From positions 611,828-675,827 of the forward strand of contig JAOAPC010000024.1 in the NCBI GenBank assembly GCA_025462735.1: a DNA stretch of 64,000 bases. The letters are read 5' to 3'. Position numbers and translations under genes: made by a program. The DNA is from Acidobacteriaceae bacterium. Its GTDB lineage: Bacteria > Acidobacteriota > Terriglobia > Terriglobales > Acidobacteriaceae. The number at the start of each line of letters is the position of its first letter. Position 1 is the first letter of the stretch. The notes beneath the pieces are model-generated. The model saw nothing but the letters and a program-made list of their open reading frames with translations. It made no database searches and was not told where the DNA came from. Of the stretch, positions 1 through 8,134 are shown piece after piece.

Positions 1-789
1 CGCGACTCGCCTCTTGCAGAAATTACATTTTCCGGCGCGGCGCACCACCCGGTTCAACACGATGGACTTCAATTTTAGAGTGGGATTTGTTTCTCCTACT
101 TCTTTTATACAGCGCACGGATTCATTCAACGCGAACTTCTCGGCCGTGGTCACTAGAAATAAGTCAGAGGCAGAGAAGGCTTGCGCGAGTTGCTCCACTT
201 TGCCGCGCCAGTCTTCAATAAGTTCTGGCTCTCGCGCACGGGTTCTACCGCCAAAGTGCTCGGCCAGCGCTCGATCTCGGCCGGCAGCGATTTCGAGAAA
301 ATTTAGTACCCGAACGAATTGCTCAGGTAGGCTAAATAAACGAAGGGTGTGGCCGAAGGGTGCAGTGTCGACCACGATGTGCGAATATTTCCCAGAGTCA
401 ATCGCATCTCGGATAGCAAGCAGCGCCGCTATTTCAGACATTCCCGGCAGCGCTGTTTCCAGTAGAGGAGAAATTTCTTTTGCTGAGAATAAAGACCCGC
501 GCTCCACAATCTCCAGAATGGATTGCTTGTATGTGCGAAAGAAATCGCCGAACAGGGCGGAAGCATCCAGTTCCCACGCCCACAGCTTGCCGCCGGCCTT
601 GGTCGGCACAGCCTTCGGAGATCCGCCCAGCTTTCGTTGCAGAACATCTCCCAGCGAATGCGCGGGATCTGTAGAAACCAGGAGCACGCGGTTGCGGAAA
701 TTCTGCAGCGCGGTTCTAACTGCATAAGCGGTCGCAACCGTGGTCTTGCCTACGCCACCTTTCCCGACGAAAAACGCGAGGCTCGGCAC
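1..789 (-). CDS. ArsA/Get3-like anion-transporting ATPase (3' end outside window)
   Basis: This is a P-loop ATPase of the ArsA/GET3 family, cut by the left edge so that about 263 residues are visible. Near the N-terminus it has the deviant Walker A motif GKGGVGKTT, then STDPAHSLGD (switch I-like), and later HIVVDTAPFGHTLR (switch II). A CxxC pair (CNFC) sits close to the window edge, as in several ArsA homologues. The only start codon after the in-frame stop TAG at 799-801 is GTG at 789, and no strong ribosome binding site precedes it. The family couples ATP hydrolysis to handling of an anion or a membrane-protein client. No arsenic genes are nearby, so the substrate is unknown. The family call is secure. 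Confidence 0.85.
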   Translation of the reverse strand, partial: MPSLAFFVGKGGVGKTTVATAYAVRTALQNFRNRVLLVSTDPAHSLGDVLQRKLGGSPKAVPTKAGGKLWAWELDASALFGDFFRTYKQSILEIVERGSLFSAKEISPLLETALPGMSEIAALLAIRDAIDSGKYSHIVVDTAPFGHTLRLFSLPEQFVRVLNFLEIAAGRDRALAEHFGGRTRAREPELIEDWRGKVEQLAQAFSASDLFLVTTAEKFALNESVRCIKEVGETNPTLKLKSIVLNRVVRRAGKCNFCKRRVA

Positions 790-876
790 TGCATGATTCT
801 AAAGGTTTGTGAGAAGTCGCCGTTTGCAATCCGCTATGGATTATGCGGCCACAGTCGGAATACCCGCAACGCGGTA

Positions 877-1314
877 TCACGGCGTCTCCGGCCCCGTCCT
901 TGTCAGTAATCCGATCCTCTGTACTCCCGAAGTTCGGGCGATGTCGATGGCATCGGCGACGAATTCAAAATCCACGTCATCGTCGCCTTTGACGAACGCC
1001 ACGCGCTCGACCCGTCCAGTGAAAATTTCAGAGAGGCGATCGTGCAGCTGCTCCCATTTCACCTCATCGTCATTGATCTTCAACGACGGCTGCTGATTGT
1101 TTCCCGCCCATGCGACCTGGATCACAATGGTTCGTTCGGGCTGAGGCGGAGACTTTTCGTTTGCAGGTTGCGGAATCTGCGCCTCCAGTCCCTTCTCCTG
1201 CGACATTGAGACCACCACCATGAACACAATGATGAGCACGAGCAAAATATCAATCATCGGTGTGATGTTGATCTCTGCTCTGAGCGGACCACGGCCTGCT
1301 GTCGAGAATGCCAT
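877..1314 (-). CDS. ExbD/TolR-family biopolymer transport protein
   Basis: A 145-residue protein with the ExbD/TolR layout: a short cytoplasmic N-terminus, the motif INITPMIDILLVLIIVFMV as the single membrane helix (about residues 16-40) with the conserved Asp at MID, and a periplasmic domain. The family works with ExbB/TolQ to pass proton-motive force to TonB or TolA in the envelope. AGGAG lies about 6 nt before the ATG, which supports the start. No ExbB or TonB gene is in the window. It is divergent from the cytochrome genes to its right and upstream of the ArsA-like gene on the same strand. Confidence 0.92.
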   Translation of the reverse strand: MAFSTAGRGPLRAEINITPMIDILLVLIIVFMVVVSMSQEKGLEAQIPQPANEKSPPQPERTIVIQVAWAGNNQQPSLKINDDEVKWEQLHDRLSEIFTGRVERVAFVKGDDDVDFEFVADAIDIARTSGVQRIGLLTRTGPETP

Positions 1315-1424
1315 ATGAAGCTCCTCTCAAGCACGCGCGTGTCTGGAGAATTGGACAATGCTGGCTTCACATAAGTTCCAGCGCCAGAATCTCTACCGTG
1401 GATTCGTCTGCTAAACTTTTTGTC

Positions 1425-2555
1425 GTGCGTGCTCGCATTAGCATCTCGATAAATCACATCGTTTTTTTGTTGTTACTTGCTCCGGCCTTGTTATTCGCTC
1501 AAGCTGGAAATCAATCAACCCTGCATCTCGATACCGGCGAGCACATTTTCAAGTCAGCATGCATAGCCTGTCACGGTCCTGATGGCAGGGGCGCGCCGGA
1601 AACCATAGCCGGATTCGAGCGACCCGACTCGTTCCCCGACTTCACCCGCTGCGATCAGACGACCGCGGAGCCCAACATCACATGGCAGGACGTGATCACG
1701 CATGGCGGACCTTCTCGGGGATTCTCACAAATCATGCCCGCGTTCGGAGATGCTCTAACTTCTGAGCAGATCAGTAAGGTGGTCAAGTACATGCGAAGTT
1801 TCTGCCGGGGCAAGGGTTGGGCGCGTGGAGAGTTGAATTTGCCCAGGGCGATAGCTACCGAAAAAGCATATCCCGAGGACGAAGTTGTAATTTCGAGCGG
1901 GTTTAACGTGCGGGGAGGGCCGGGCGTATCGAATGACGTTATTCACGAGCAGCGCTTCGGCGTGAAAAACCAGATTGAGGTTGACGTTCCCATTAACTTT
2001 GTGGATCAGAACCACGTCTGGCATGGAGGCGTCGGCGATACGACTCTAGGCGTCAAGCGAGTAATGTTCTCGAGCCTGCGTTCGGGATCGATTTTGAGCT
2101 TGCAGGGATCGGTCATTGTGCCGACCGGCAACCGGGCCCACGGCCTGGGCAGTGGAACCACGACATTCGAAACGTTTGCCGCTTTTGATCAGCTTTTTCC
2201 GACGAATACTTTTGTGCAATTTCAAGCTGGCGCGGATTTACCACGCCACACTGATATATCTCCTCAACCGGTCTTCTGGCGAACTGCAGTCGGCCAAAGT
2301 TTCGCGGCGAATCACGGGCTCGGCCGATTATGGTCGCCAATGGTGGAGTTTTTGGCCAACAGAGATCTGACCACTGGAGCCCGGACAAACTGGGACGTGT
2401 TGCCACAGATGCAAGTGACGATCAGCCACCGGCAACACATCAAAGCTGACTTGGGCGTTCGCACGCCGGTCAGTAATACGGCGGGACGACCCGTGCAACT
2501 GATGTTTTACATTCTCTGGGACTGGCAAGACGGCAAGTTGACTGAAGGTTGGTGA
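1425..2555 (+). CDS. cytochrome c domain fused to an outer-membrane-like beta-barrel
   Basis: From the GTG at 1425 the product begins with a hydrophobic signal peptide (HIVFLLLLAPALLFA). A class I-like cytochrome c domain follows, with CIACH near residue 46 and a probable axial methionine in QIMPAFGD near residue 94. The remaining roughly 250 residues alternate polar and hydrophobic positions rich in Gly, Thr and aromatic residues, as in transmembrane beta-strands, and end with an aromatic residue. This resembles the cytochrome-porin layout known from Cyc2, but the haem domain is longer. The start is uncertain: the frame stays open upstream to 1308, and GTG at 1398 is another candidate. The stop overlaps the next gene's start (TGATG), so the two are probably co-translated. 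Confidence 0.75.
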   Translation: MRARISISINHIVFLLLLAPALLFAQAGNQSTLHLDTGEHIFKSACIACHGPDGRGAPETIAGFERPDSFPDFTRCDQTTAEPNITWQDVITHGGPSRGFSQIMPAFGDALTSEQISKVVKYMRSFCRGKGWARGELNLPRAIATEKAYPEDEVVISSGFNVRGGPGVSNDVIHEQRFGVKNQIEVDVPINFVDQNHVWHGGVGDTTLGVKRVMFSSLRSGSILSLQGSVIVPTGNRAHGLGSGTTTFETFAAFDQLFPTNTFVQFQAGADLPRHTDISPQPVFWRTAVGQSFAANHGLGRLWSPMVEFLANRDLTTGARTNWDVLPQMQVTISHRQHIKADLGVRTPVSNTAGRPVQLMFYILWDWQDGKLTEGW

Positions 2556-4177
2556 TGCCAAAGCGCGTGTGTTGTTTATCTTTTCTGGCAAGCTTCCTAA
2601 TTGCGGCGCCCACGCTGATGAGTTCCGCGCAGCATCCCGCGCTGGACCGGAAATTTCAAACATCGGACCGCTGCCTGGCGTGTCATAACGGAATGGTGAC
2701 ATCTTCGGGACAAGATGTTTCGATCGGAATCGATTGGCGCTCGGGCTTGATGGCGAATTCCGCGCGCGATCCATATTGGCAGGGTAGCGTACGGCGAGAA
2801 TCGATCGACCATCCTGAATCGCGCGCCAATATCGAAGATGTCTGCTCCACCTGCCACATGCCCATGTCTCACTACGAGGCAAAATGGCAGGGCCGCAAGG
2901 CTGAAGTCTTCTCCCATTTGCCTTTTGACGCTGACCCCAAAAAATCCGCTTCGGCCGAAGATGGCGTGTCGTGCTCAGTATGTCACCAGATCAGCAAGGA
3001 GAAATTGGGAACTCGAGAGAGTTTCAATGGCGGATTTGTTATCGATCCCCCGGTTGCTCAGGGCAGTCATCCGGAATATGGTCCGTTTGCGATTCAAGCT
3101 GGACAGCAGCGCATCATGCAGACCTCCACCGGAGGGTTTCATCCCACCGAAGCCGCCGCGCACATCCGAGACTCTGCGCTCTGCGGAACCTGTCACACGC
3201 TGATTACGGAAACTCTCGGAGCTGGCGGGAAGGTTGTCGGGTCATTTCCGGAACAGATGCCGTATCAGGAGTGGCTGCACAGTGACTATCCCGACAAGAG
3301 CACTTGCCAGTCATGCCACATGCCCGAAGTACACGAGGCCGTACCTATTACCACAGTTCTTGGCGTGCCCCGCACCGGAGTACATCGCCACAGTTTTGTT
3401 GCAGCGAATTTTTTCGTAGAAGGCATGCTGAATCGATATCGCCAGGATCTTAACGTTACAGCGCCGCCGGAGGAGTTAACTGCAGCATCCGAGAGAACGG
3501 TTGACTTTTTGCAATCCGAATCTGCTCGGGTGAGTATTCGGGACATAGGCATAGTCTCGGGCAGTCTTCAGGCGCAGGTGTTTGTGCAGAACCTCAGTGG
3601 CCACAAACTCCCGACCGCATATCCTTCACGCCGCGCGTGGCTCCATGTGGTCGTCAAAGATCACGACGGACGCACGGTGTTCGAGTCGGGCGCGCTGAAT
3701 CCCGATGGTTCTATTCAGGGAAACGATAATGATGCTGACCCGGCGCGCTTTGAACCTCACTATCGCGAGATCACCAGCAGCGATCAGGTAGAAATCTACG
3801 AGCCAATTCTGAAAGACTCAGACGGGCACGTGACCACCGGCCTGCTCTCTGCAGTCGGATACCTCAAAGACAACCGGCTGCTACCCTCCGGATTTGGCAA
3901 AGCTACTGCGGAAAAAGATATTGCAGTGGTTGGCGAGGCCGCAGAAGATCCCGACTTTACTGACGCGGGAAGCGTGGTGAAGTACTCGGTGCCTGTCGGC
4001 GATGCGCAGGGTCCGTTCCACGTCGAAGCCGAGCTGTGGTATCAGCCCATAGGATTTCGCTGGGCTCACAATCTTGCTCCCTATGACGCGCCAGAACCCC
4101 GCCGCTTCGTCAGCTATTACGATTCGATGGCTTCGAGCACAGCTGTAGTGTTGGCGCGGTCGGAAGCGACCAAGTGA
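2555..4177 (+). CDS. secreted pentahaem c-type cytochrome
   Basis: A 540-residue exported protein with a signal peptide (LSFLASFLIAAPTLMSSA) and five CxxCH haem sites: CLACH at about 40, CSTCH at 97, CSVCH at 140, CGTCH at 210 and CQSCH at 251. Two of them continue as CHMP, typical of c554-type multihaem proteins. The C-terminal half (about 300-540) has no haem sites and looks like a beta-sandwich domain. The ATG overlaps the stop of the cytochrome-barrel gene by one base, so the two proteins probably act together in periplasmic or cell-surface electron transfer. The redox partner and direction cannot be read from sequence. In-frame TTG and GTG codons just upstream are less likely starts. Confidence 0.88.
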   Translation: MPKRVCCLSFLASFLIAAPTLMSSAQHPALDRKFQTSDRCLACHNGMVTSSGQDVSIGIDWRSGLMANSARDPYWQGSVRRESIDHPESRANIEDVCSTCHMPMSHYEAKWQGRKAEVFSHLPFDADPKKSASAEDGVSCSVCHQISKEKLGTRESFNGGFVIDPPVAQGSHPEYGPFAIQAGQQRIMQTSTGGFHPTEAAAHIRDSALCGTCHTLITETLGAGGKVVGSFPEQMPYQEWLHSDYPDKSTCQSCHMPEVHEAVPITTVLGVPRTGVHRHSFVAANFFVEGMLNRYRQDLNVTAPPEELTAASERTVDFLQSESARVSIRDIGIVSGSLQAQVFVQNLSGHKLPTAYPSRRAWLHVVVKDHDGRTVFESGALNPDGSIQGNDNDADPARFEPHYREITSSDQVEIYEPILKDSDGHVTTGLLSAVGYLKDNRLLPSGFGKATAEKDIAVVGEAAEDPDFTDAGSVVKYSVPVGDAQGPFHVEAELWYQPIGFRWAHNLAPYDAPEPRRFVSYYDSMASSTAVVLARSEATK

Positions 4178-4223
4178 GGCGCAGGCGACCTGACGCTAGC
4201 CAATCTCCCGGCACTGAGTCAAC

Positions 4224-5285
4224 TCATCCTGCCGGCTCCGGAGCGGGCGTAGTCGGAGGAGCGGGAGTAACCAGCGGAGGCGGCGGATACATCAAGCGTG
4301 CAAGCAGCGGATAGCGCGCCGCAAAAAAGTAAATCGAGTAAGCAGGGAAGAAAACAATTACCGGAACCGAAACCAACGCTATCGCATAGAACGCGACCAT
4401 CAGAAATATGCTGCCCGCGACCACGGCCGCGGTAATAGTGAACACGTTCCAGGTCAGTCCCGCCGCCTTTCCCGCCAGTACCGTTATCGCCCCCAGTCCC
4501 CCGAAAGGAATCAACAAAATGATGATCACGATAAAGGCCAGTATTCCAATTCCAATCCCAGCGCCAATGGTCAGGATCACTTTCATGCCGCCATAGCCGG
4601 CATAGGATCCCTTTTCCGAGCCCAGCATTCTCCACAAGCGACGCCAGCCTTCGAACGCTGAAAGGTTTTCCAGAGCCATCTGGGGAACAACAAAATCCTT
4701 GGTGAATACTTGCACAACTATCGAAGCCACCATCCAGAACATAAAGGCAAAAAACACGAAGATGCCGGTCAGGATCAAGGGCGCCAAGTGTTGCCGGGGA
4801 GCAGTAAACCAGCCCAGAAGGAATGCAGCCAAGGCAGGAACTCCGATTAGAACGGCCATTCCAGCAAGGGTCGCCAGCACAAATACTATTTGCCAAACGA
4901 AGTATTGCAACGCGGGTTCGCGGCGTTCGCGCCACATGCGGCCCAGCTCGCATTTTTTTGCAATTACGCTGTCAAACAAAACGAACCGCATTCTGCTGTT
5001 CAGGTAGATGAGCAGCAACCCTATTAATGGAAGTGTAATCAGTGCGATCGCCAGCAACGGACCAAGCAGTGCCCAGTTGGGAGGTCCAACAAATGCGAAA
5101 TCACGATGAGTGGTTCCCGTGTGTGATGGAATATTGAAGTTACAACCGCCGCCTGAGCTCATTTCGCCTGCAAACAACCCGACTAGTGCGAGTCGTGTCC
5201 ACTGGCCAAAACGAAAAGGCCGGAAGAGTTGCTGTTTGGTGTGTTCGAACGCAGGGCTTATCGAATCGACGGCGGATATGGGCAC
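4224..5285 (-). CDS. multi-pass membrane protein of unknown function
   Basis: About 353 residues with six or more hydrophobic segments, including a soluble N-terminus that contains FRPFRFGQWTRLALVGLFAG, and a Pro/Ala/Thr-rich C-terminal tail. I chose GTG at 5285 because AGGTG lies a few bases upstream and the product then starts VPISAVDSISPAFEHTK. The frame stays open to 5363, but that would add a stretch that looks non-coding. The layout resembles uncharacterised bacterial integral membrane proteins annotated only by DUF families. It lies downstream of two permease genes on the same strand. No function is proposed. Confidence 0.75.
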   Translation of the reverse strand: MPISAVDSISPAFEHTKQQLFRPFRFGQWTRLALVGLFAGEMSSGGGCNFNIPSHTGTTHRDFAFVGPPNWALLGPLLAIALITLPLIGLLLIYLNSRMRFVLFDSVIAKKCELGRMWRERREPALQYFVWQIVFVLATLAGMAVLIGVPALAAFLLGWFTAPRQHLAPLILTGIFVFFAFMFWMVASIVVQVFTKDFVVPQMALENLSAFEGWRRLWRMLGSEKGSYAGYGGMKVILTIGAGIGIGILAFIVIIILLIPFGGLGAITVLAGKAAGLTWNVFTITAAVVAGSIFLMVAFYAIALVSVPVIVFFPAYSIYFFAARYPLLARLMYPPPPLVTPAPPTTPAPEPAG

Positions 5286-5362
5286 GGAGCACCTCGCGAA
5301 GGTTGCTTCAATGCGATTGAAAGTACAGCCCCAGGCGGGGCCGGTCAACCAAATTCTTGACA

Positions 5363-6619
5363 CTACTCGTATCGCAACGCTTCGACAGGGTCAAGCTTCG
5401 ATGCTCGCAATGCCGGAATCAATCCACTGATTACTCCGACGAGCAACAATACGAATGTAGAAACTGCCAAGGTCGCAACCGAAATGTGCAGGTGAATATC
5501 ACCTCTGCCGGAATCGTCTTCGAACAACGGACCCATCAGCGGAAGGGTGCCGACGCCTGCGGCGACCGCATACGAAACCAGCACGCCAATTGCTCCGCCC
5601 AAAAGCATGATCAGAAGGGTTTCAGCCAGGAACTGGAGTCGAATGTGACGCTTCCTGGCGCCCAGCGCCCGCCGCAGTCCGATCTCGCGTATGCGTTCTT
5701 CGACTGACACCAGCATAATATTCATCACGCCCACGCCACCTATCCCTAGCGTCAGCGCGCCCACAAACGTTAGCAGCACTTCGAGGCCAATCGTGATCGC
5801 GTCGATTACGGGCCGGAATTCGTCGCGCCCAAACATCTGCAGCGCTTTGGGGTCTGTAGGCGAGAACTGCTGGCGGGCAGCAAGAGCAGCGAGCACCTGA
5901 GCCATCGCCCGCTTCTCGAATTGCGGAGCAATCGGTTCAAACACGAGGACGGCAGCGTATCGCGTGTCCCACAAATCGCCCGCGGTGGAGTACGGAATCC
6001 ACGAAGACTCGTCATCGCTCGAAAAATAATTGCTGAGCTGGATTTTTCGCGCCATTACACCAATTACCGTGAATCGCACGCCGGAAACCAGCACCGACTC
6101 ACCTACGGCCGGCCGACCGCTGAACAGCTCCTCTCGCAATCGGCCACCAAGAAAAATCACTCGCCGACGTTCCAATTCGTCCTCGGCATTGATCCACCGC
6201 CCTTCTGAGGGGACCTCGTTGCGCATTTCGCCGTACTCTGGACAAACCCCACGTACCGGGGCCGTTCCCACTAGCCGGTCCTGATAAGCAATGCCGGGTC
6301 GCCGCACGGTTTCGCGGCACGCGTACTTCACCAGAGGGGCGGTGGCCTTCACCATCTCGAGATCTTCCTTCTCAAGGACGACCTTCTTGCCCGCACGCTG
6401 GCCTCCAGGTTGCTCGCTAGTCTGCTGCGGCCAACAGATGACGACGCTCTTGCCGAATGCATCGAAGCCGCCCACCAAAATGTTGCGGAAGCTGCTGCCG
6501 TACGCGATTAACAGCGTTACCGTAGCGATGCCCCACACAATGCCGAGCATGGTCAGAAAGGTGCGCGTGTAATTGCGCTTCAGCGCTATCCAAGCTTCGC
6601 GGATGATTTCAAGCAACAT
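5363..6619 (-). CDS. MacB/FtsX-type ABC transporter permease
   Basis: A 418-residue permease with the MacB layout: N-terminal membrane helix (RTFLTMLGIVWGIATVTLLIA), a large periplasmic MacB_PCD-like domain, then three C-terminal helices that include GGVGVMNIMLVSVEERIREIG and RRALGARKRHI, the FtsX signature. It ends SKLDPVEALRYE, the usual terminus of this family. The ATP-binding subunit is not fused and is not in this window. The next gene upstream (6728-7990) is a paralogue, and the two probably form a heteromeric permease. The family uses mechanotransmission to drive efflux, lipoprotein release or hydrolase control; the substrate here is unknown. Confidence 0.93.
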   Translation of the reverse strand: MLLEIIREAWIALKRNYTRTFLTMLGIVWGIATVTLLIAYGSSFRNILVGGFDAFGKSVVICWPQQTSEQPGGQRAGKKVVLEKEDLEMVKATAPLVKYACRETVRRPGIAYQDRLVGTAPVRGVCPEYGEMRNEVPSEGRWINAEDELERRRVIFLGGRLREELFSGRPAVGESVLVSGVRFTVIGVMARKIQLSNYFSSDDESSWIPYSTAGDLWDTRYAAVLVFEPIAPQFEKRAMAQVLAALAARQQFSPTDPKALQMFGRDEFRPVIDAITIGLEVLLTFVGALTLGIGGVGVMNIMLVSVEERIREIGLRRALGARKRHIRLQFLAETLLIMLLGGAIGVLVSYAVAAGVGTLPLMGPLFEDDSGRGDIHLHISVATLAVSTFVLLLVGVISGLIPALRASKLDPVEALRYE

Positions 6620-6630
6620 AGAAGATCATT

Positions 6631-6712
6631 AACCACAAAGGTCACGAAGGTACACGAAGTAAAACGCAAAAGCTCGCTATCTTCTTCGTGTGCCTTTGTG
6701 CCCTTCGTGGTT
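6631..6712. repeat. inverted repeat between the two permease genes
   Basis: The arms at 6631-6659 and 6684-6712 are 29-nt inverted copies with a few mismatches, beginning AACCACAAAGG on the left and ending CCTTCGTGGTT on the right. The 24-nt loop is unremarkable. The arms share the pattern ACCAC(A/G)AAGGNCACNAAGG with each other in inverted orientation. The RNA would form a long hairpin between the two permease cistrons, but there is no U-tract, so it is not a standard terminator. It looks like a dispersed intergenic palindrome, similar in style to the one at 11527-11628. Confidence 0.8.
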
Positions 6713-6727
6713 TACGCCTTTGCAACA

Positions 6728-7990
6728 CTATCCCCCCGCCTCAAATCTCAGAGCTTCAATCGGATCCACCAATGCTGCTTTGCGCGCGGGATACAGCGCC
6801 GACAGCACGGCAATTGCGCCCAGCATTGCGCAGGCAAGCAGACCAGACTTCCATGTTGGCAGCAGTCCGGCGAAAAAGTCTGGCATTGGCAAAAGGTCCA
6901 CTAGCCAGCACAGGCCGTAGGCAACGCCCAGGCCTACACCTCCGCTCACCAACGCGATGATCATCGCTTCAATAAAGAATTGTTTCAGAATTGCGTGGGC
7001 AGGCGCGCCCAGGGCTTTGCGCACTCCGATTTCTCGTGTGCGCTCCCGTACCGCAACCATCATTACGTTCATGACGCCTATGCCGCCGAGGAACAACGTT
7101 ACGAAGCCGACGGCACCGAGAAAATATTTCATACCATCGGTCATCTGATTGAAGGCTTTCGCCTCTTGCACCGTGTCCCAGATTGGACAAGCTTCTTTGT
7201 CGAGGGGATCGTAATGATGCATGTTCGCCAAAACTGCGCGCAGCTCATGCTTGCAGGCTTCGTGGTGCTGCACCGATTTCGGAGTGACCAGCATCATGTC
7301 GAATGTGCGGGCCGTTCCCGGCGGCTTGTCGGGGAAATCGCGCCGCATAGCCGAAAACGGAATAAAGACTTTGTTTACGTCCCAGCCGTCATAGCTCGAA
7401 TCCTGTTTCTTCTTGGCCATGACGCCGATCACCAGAAAAGGCATCTGGTTCAGATAAACATTCTCGCCAAGAGGATTTCGGCCCTCGGGAAAAAGTTGCT
7501 TGGCTGCATCGGTGCCGAGGAACGCCACTCTTCGCGCGGCGCTTAGATCATCCCAGTTGTAGAAACGTCCCCGTCCAACATTCAGACTCCGAATTTCCCC
7601 GAACTGAGGATAGGAGCCAGTCACCAGAAAGGCCGCATTGTTGTAATTGCTGTGAATGCGAACGTCTTCCTGCTCCAACTCCGGAATCGCATACTGGCAG
7701 TCGGGAGCCTGAGACTGCACCGCTTGCACGTCTGGATCCTCCCAATGGACTACGCGGCCGGCGCGGGTTCCCCCGGCTTGCAAGCTAGTGCGGCCATGGA
7801 AGACGATCATGATGTCTTTACCCAGAGTCTTGGTTTGCTCTTCCTGCCCCTTGCGCAGCCCTTCGCCGGCCGCAACCATCAGTACGATAGAAACGATTCC
7901 CCACGCGATCCCGAACATAGTCAGGAACGTACGCAGCTTATGTGACCAGAGAGTACGAAATACGTCGCGGATGAGGTCGCGTAGGACCAT
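6728..7990 (-). CDS. MacB/FtsX-type ABC transporter permease (paralogue)
   Basis: A 420-residue permease with the same layout as its neighbour: N-terminal helix (RTFLTMFGIAWGIVSIVLMVAAG), periplasmic domain, and C-terminal helices with GGIGVMNVMMVAVRERTREIG and RKALGAPAHAI. It ends DPIEALRFEAGG. Sequence similarity to the 5363-6619 protein is visible along the whole length, so the pair probably arose by duplication. It is read first in the unit, with an unusual palindrome between the two cistrons. No ATPase or membrane-fusion protein gene is adjacent. The family is certain, the cargo unknown. Confidence 0.93.
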   Translation of the reverse strand: MVLRDLIRDVFRTLWSHKLRTFLTMFGIAWGIVSIVLMVAAGEGLRKGQEEQTKTLGKDIMIVFHGRTSLQAGGTRAGRVVHWEDPDVQAVQSQAPDCQYAIPELEQEDVRIHSNYNNAAFLVTGSYPQFGEIRSLNVGRGRFYNWDDLSAARRVAFLGTDAAKQLFPEGRNPLGENVYLNQMPFLVIGVMAKKKQDSSYDGWDVNKVFIPFSAMRRDFPDKPPGTARTFDMMLVTPKSVQHHEACKHELRAVLANMHHYDPLDKEACPIWDTVQEAKAFNQMTDGMKYFLGAVGFVTLFLGGIGVMNVMMVAVRERTREIGVRKALGAPAHAILKQFFIEAMIIALVSGGVGLGVAYGLCWLVDLLPMPDFFAGLLPTWKSGLLACAMLGAIAVLSALYPARKAALVDPIEALRFEAGG

Positions 7991-8134
7991 AGGTCAAAAA
8001 CATGGCGCAAGACTTGGACGCCCGCTGCGCCAGAAGGTGAGCCGGGCAGAAAGCGTCCTGAAGAAAATACGTAAGAGAAACTGGATTTGTTCAGAGAGAT
8101 ATTGCCAGGTCGTGGAGCGTGGCGGCGAAATCCT

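Noticed and set aside
14..727. 237-residue plus-strand reading frame
   Set aside because: It is antisense to the ArsA-like ATPase, whose P-loop and switch motifs are clear on the minus strand.
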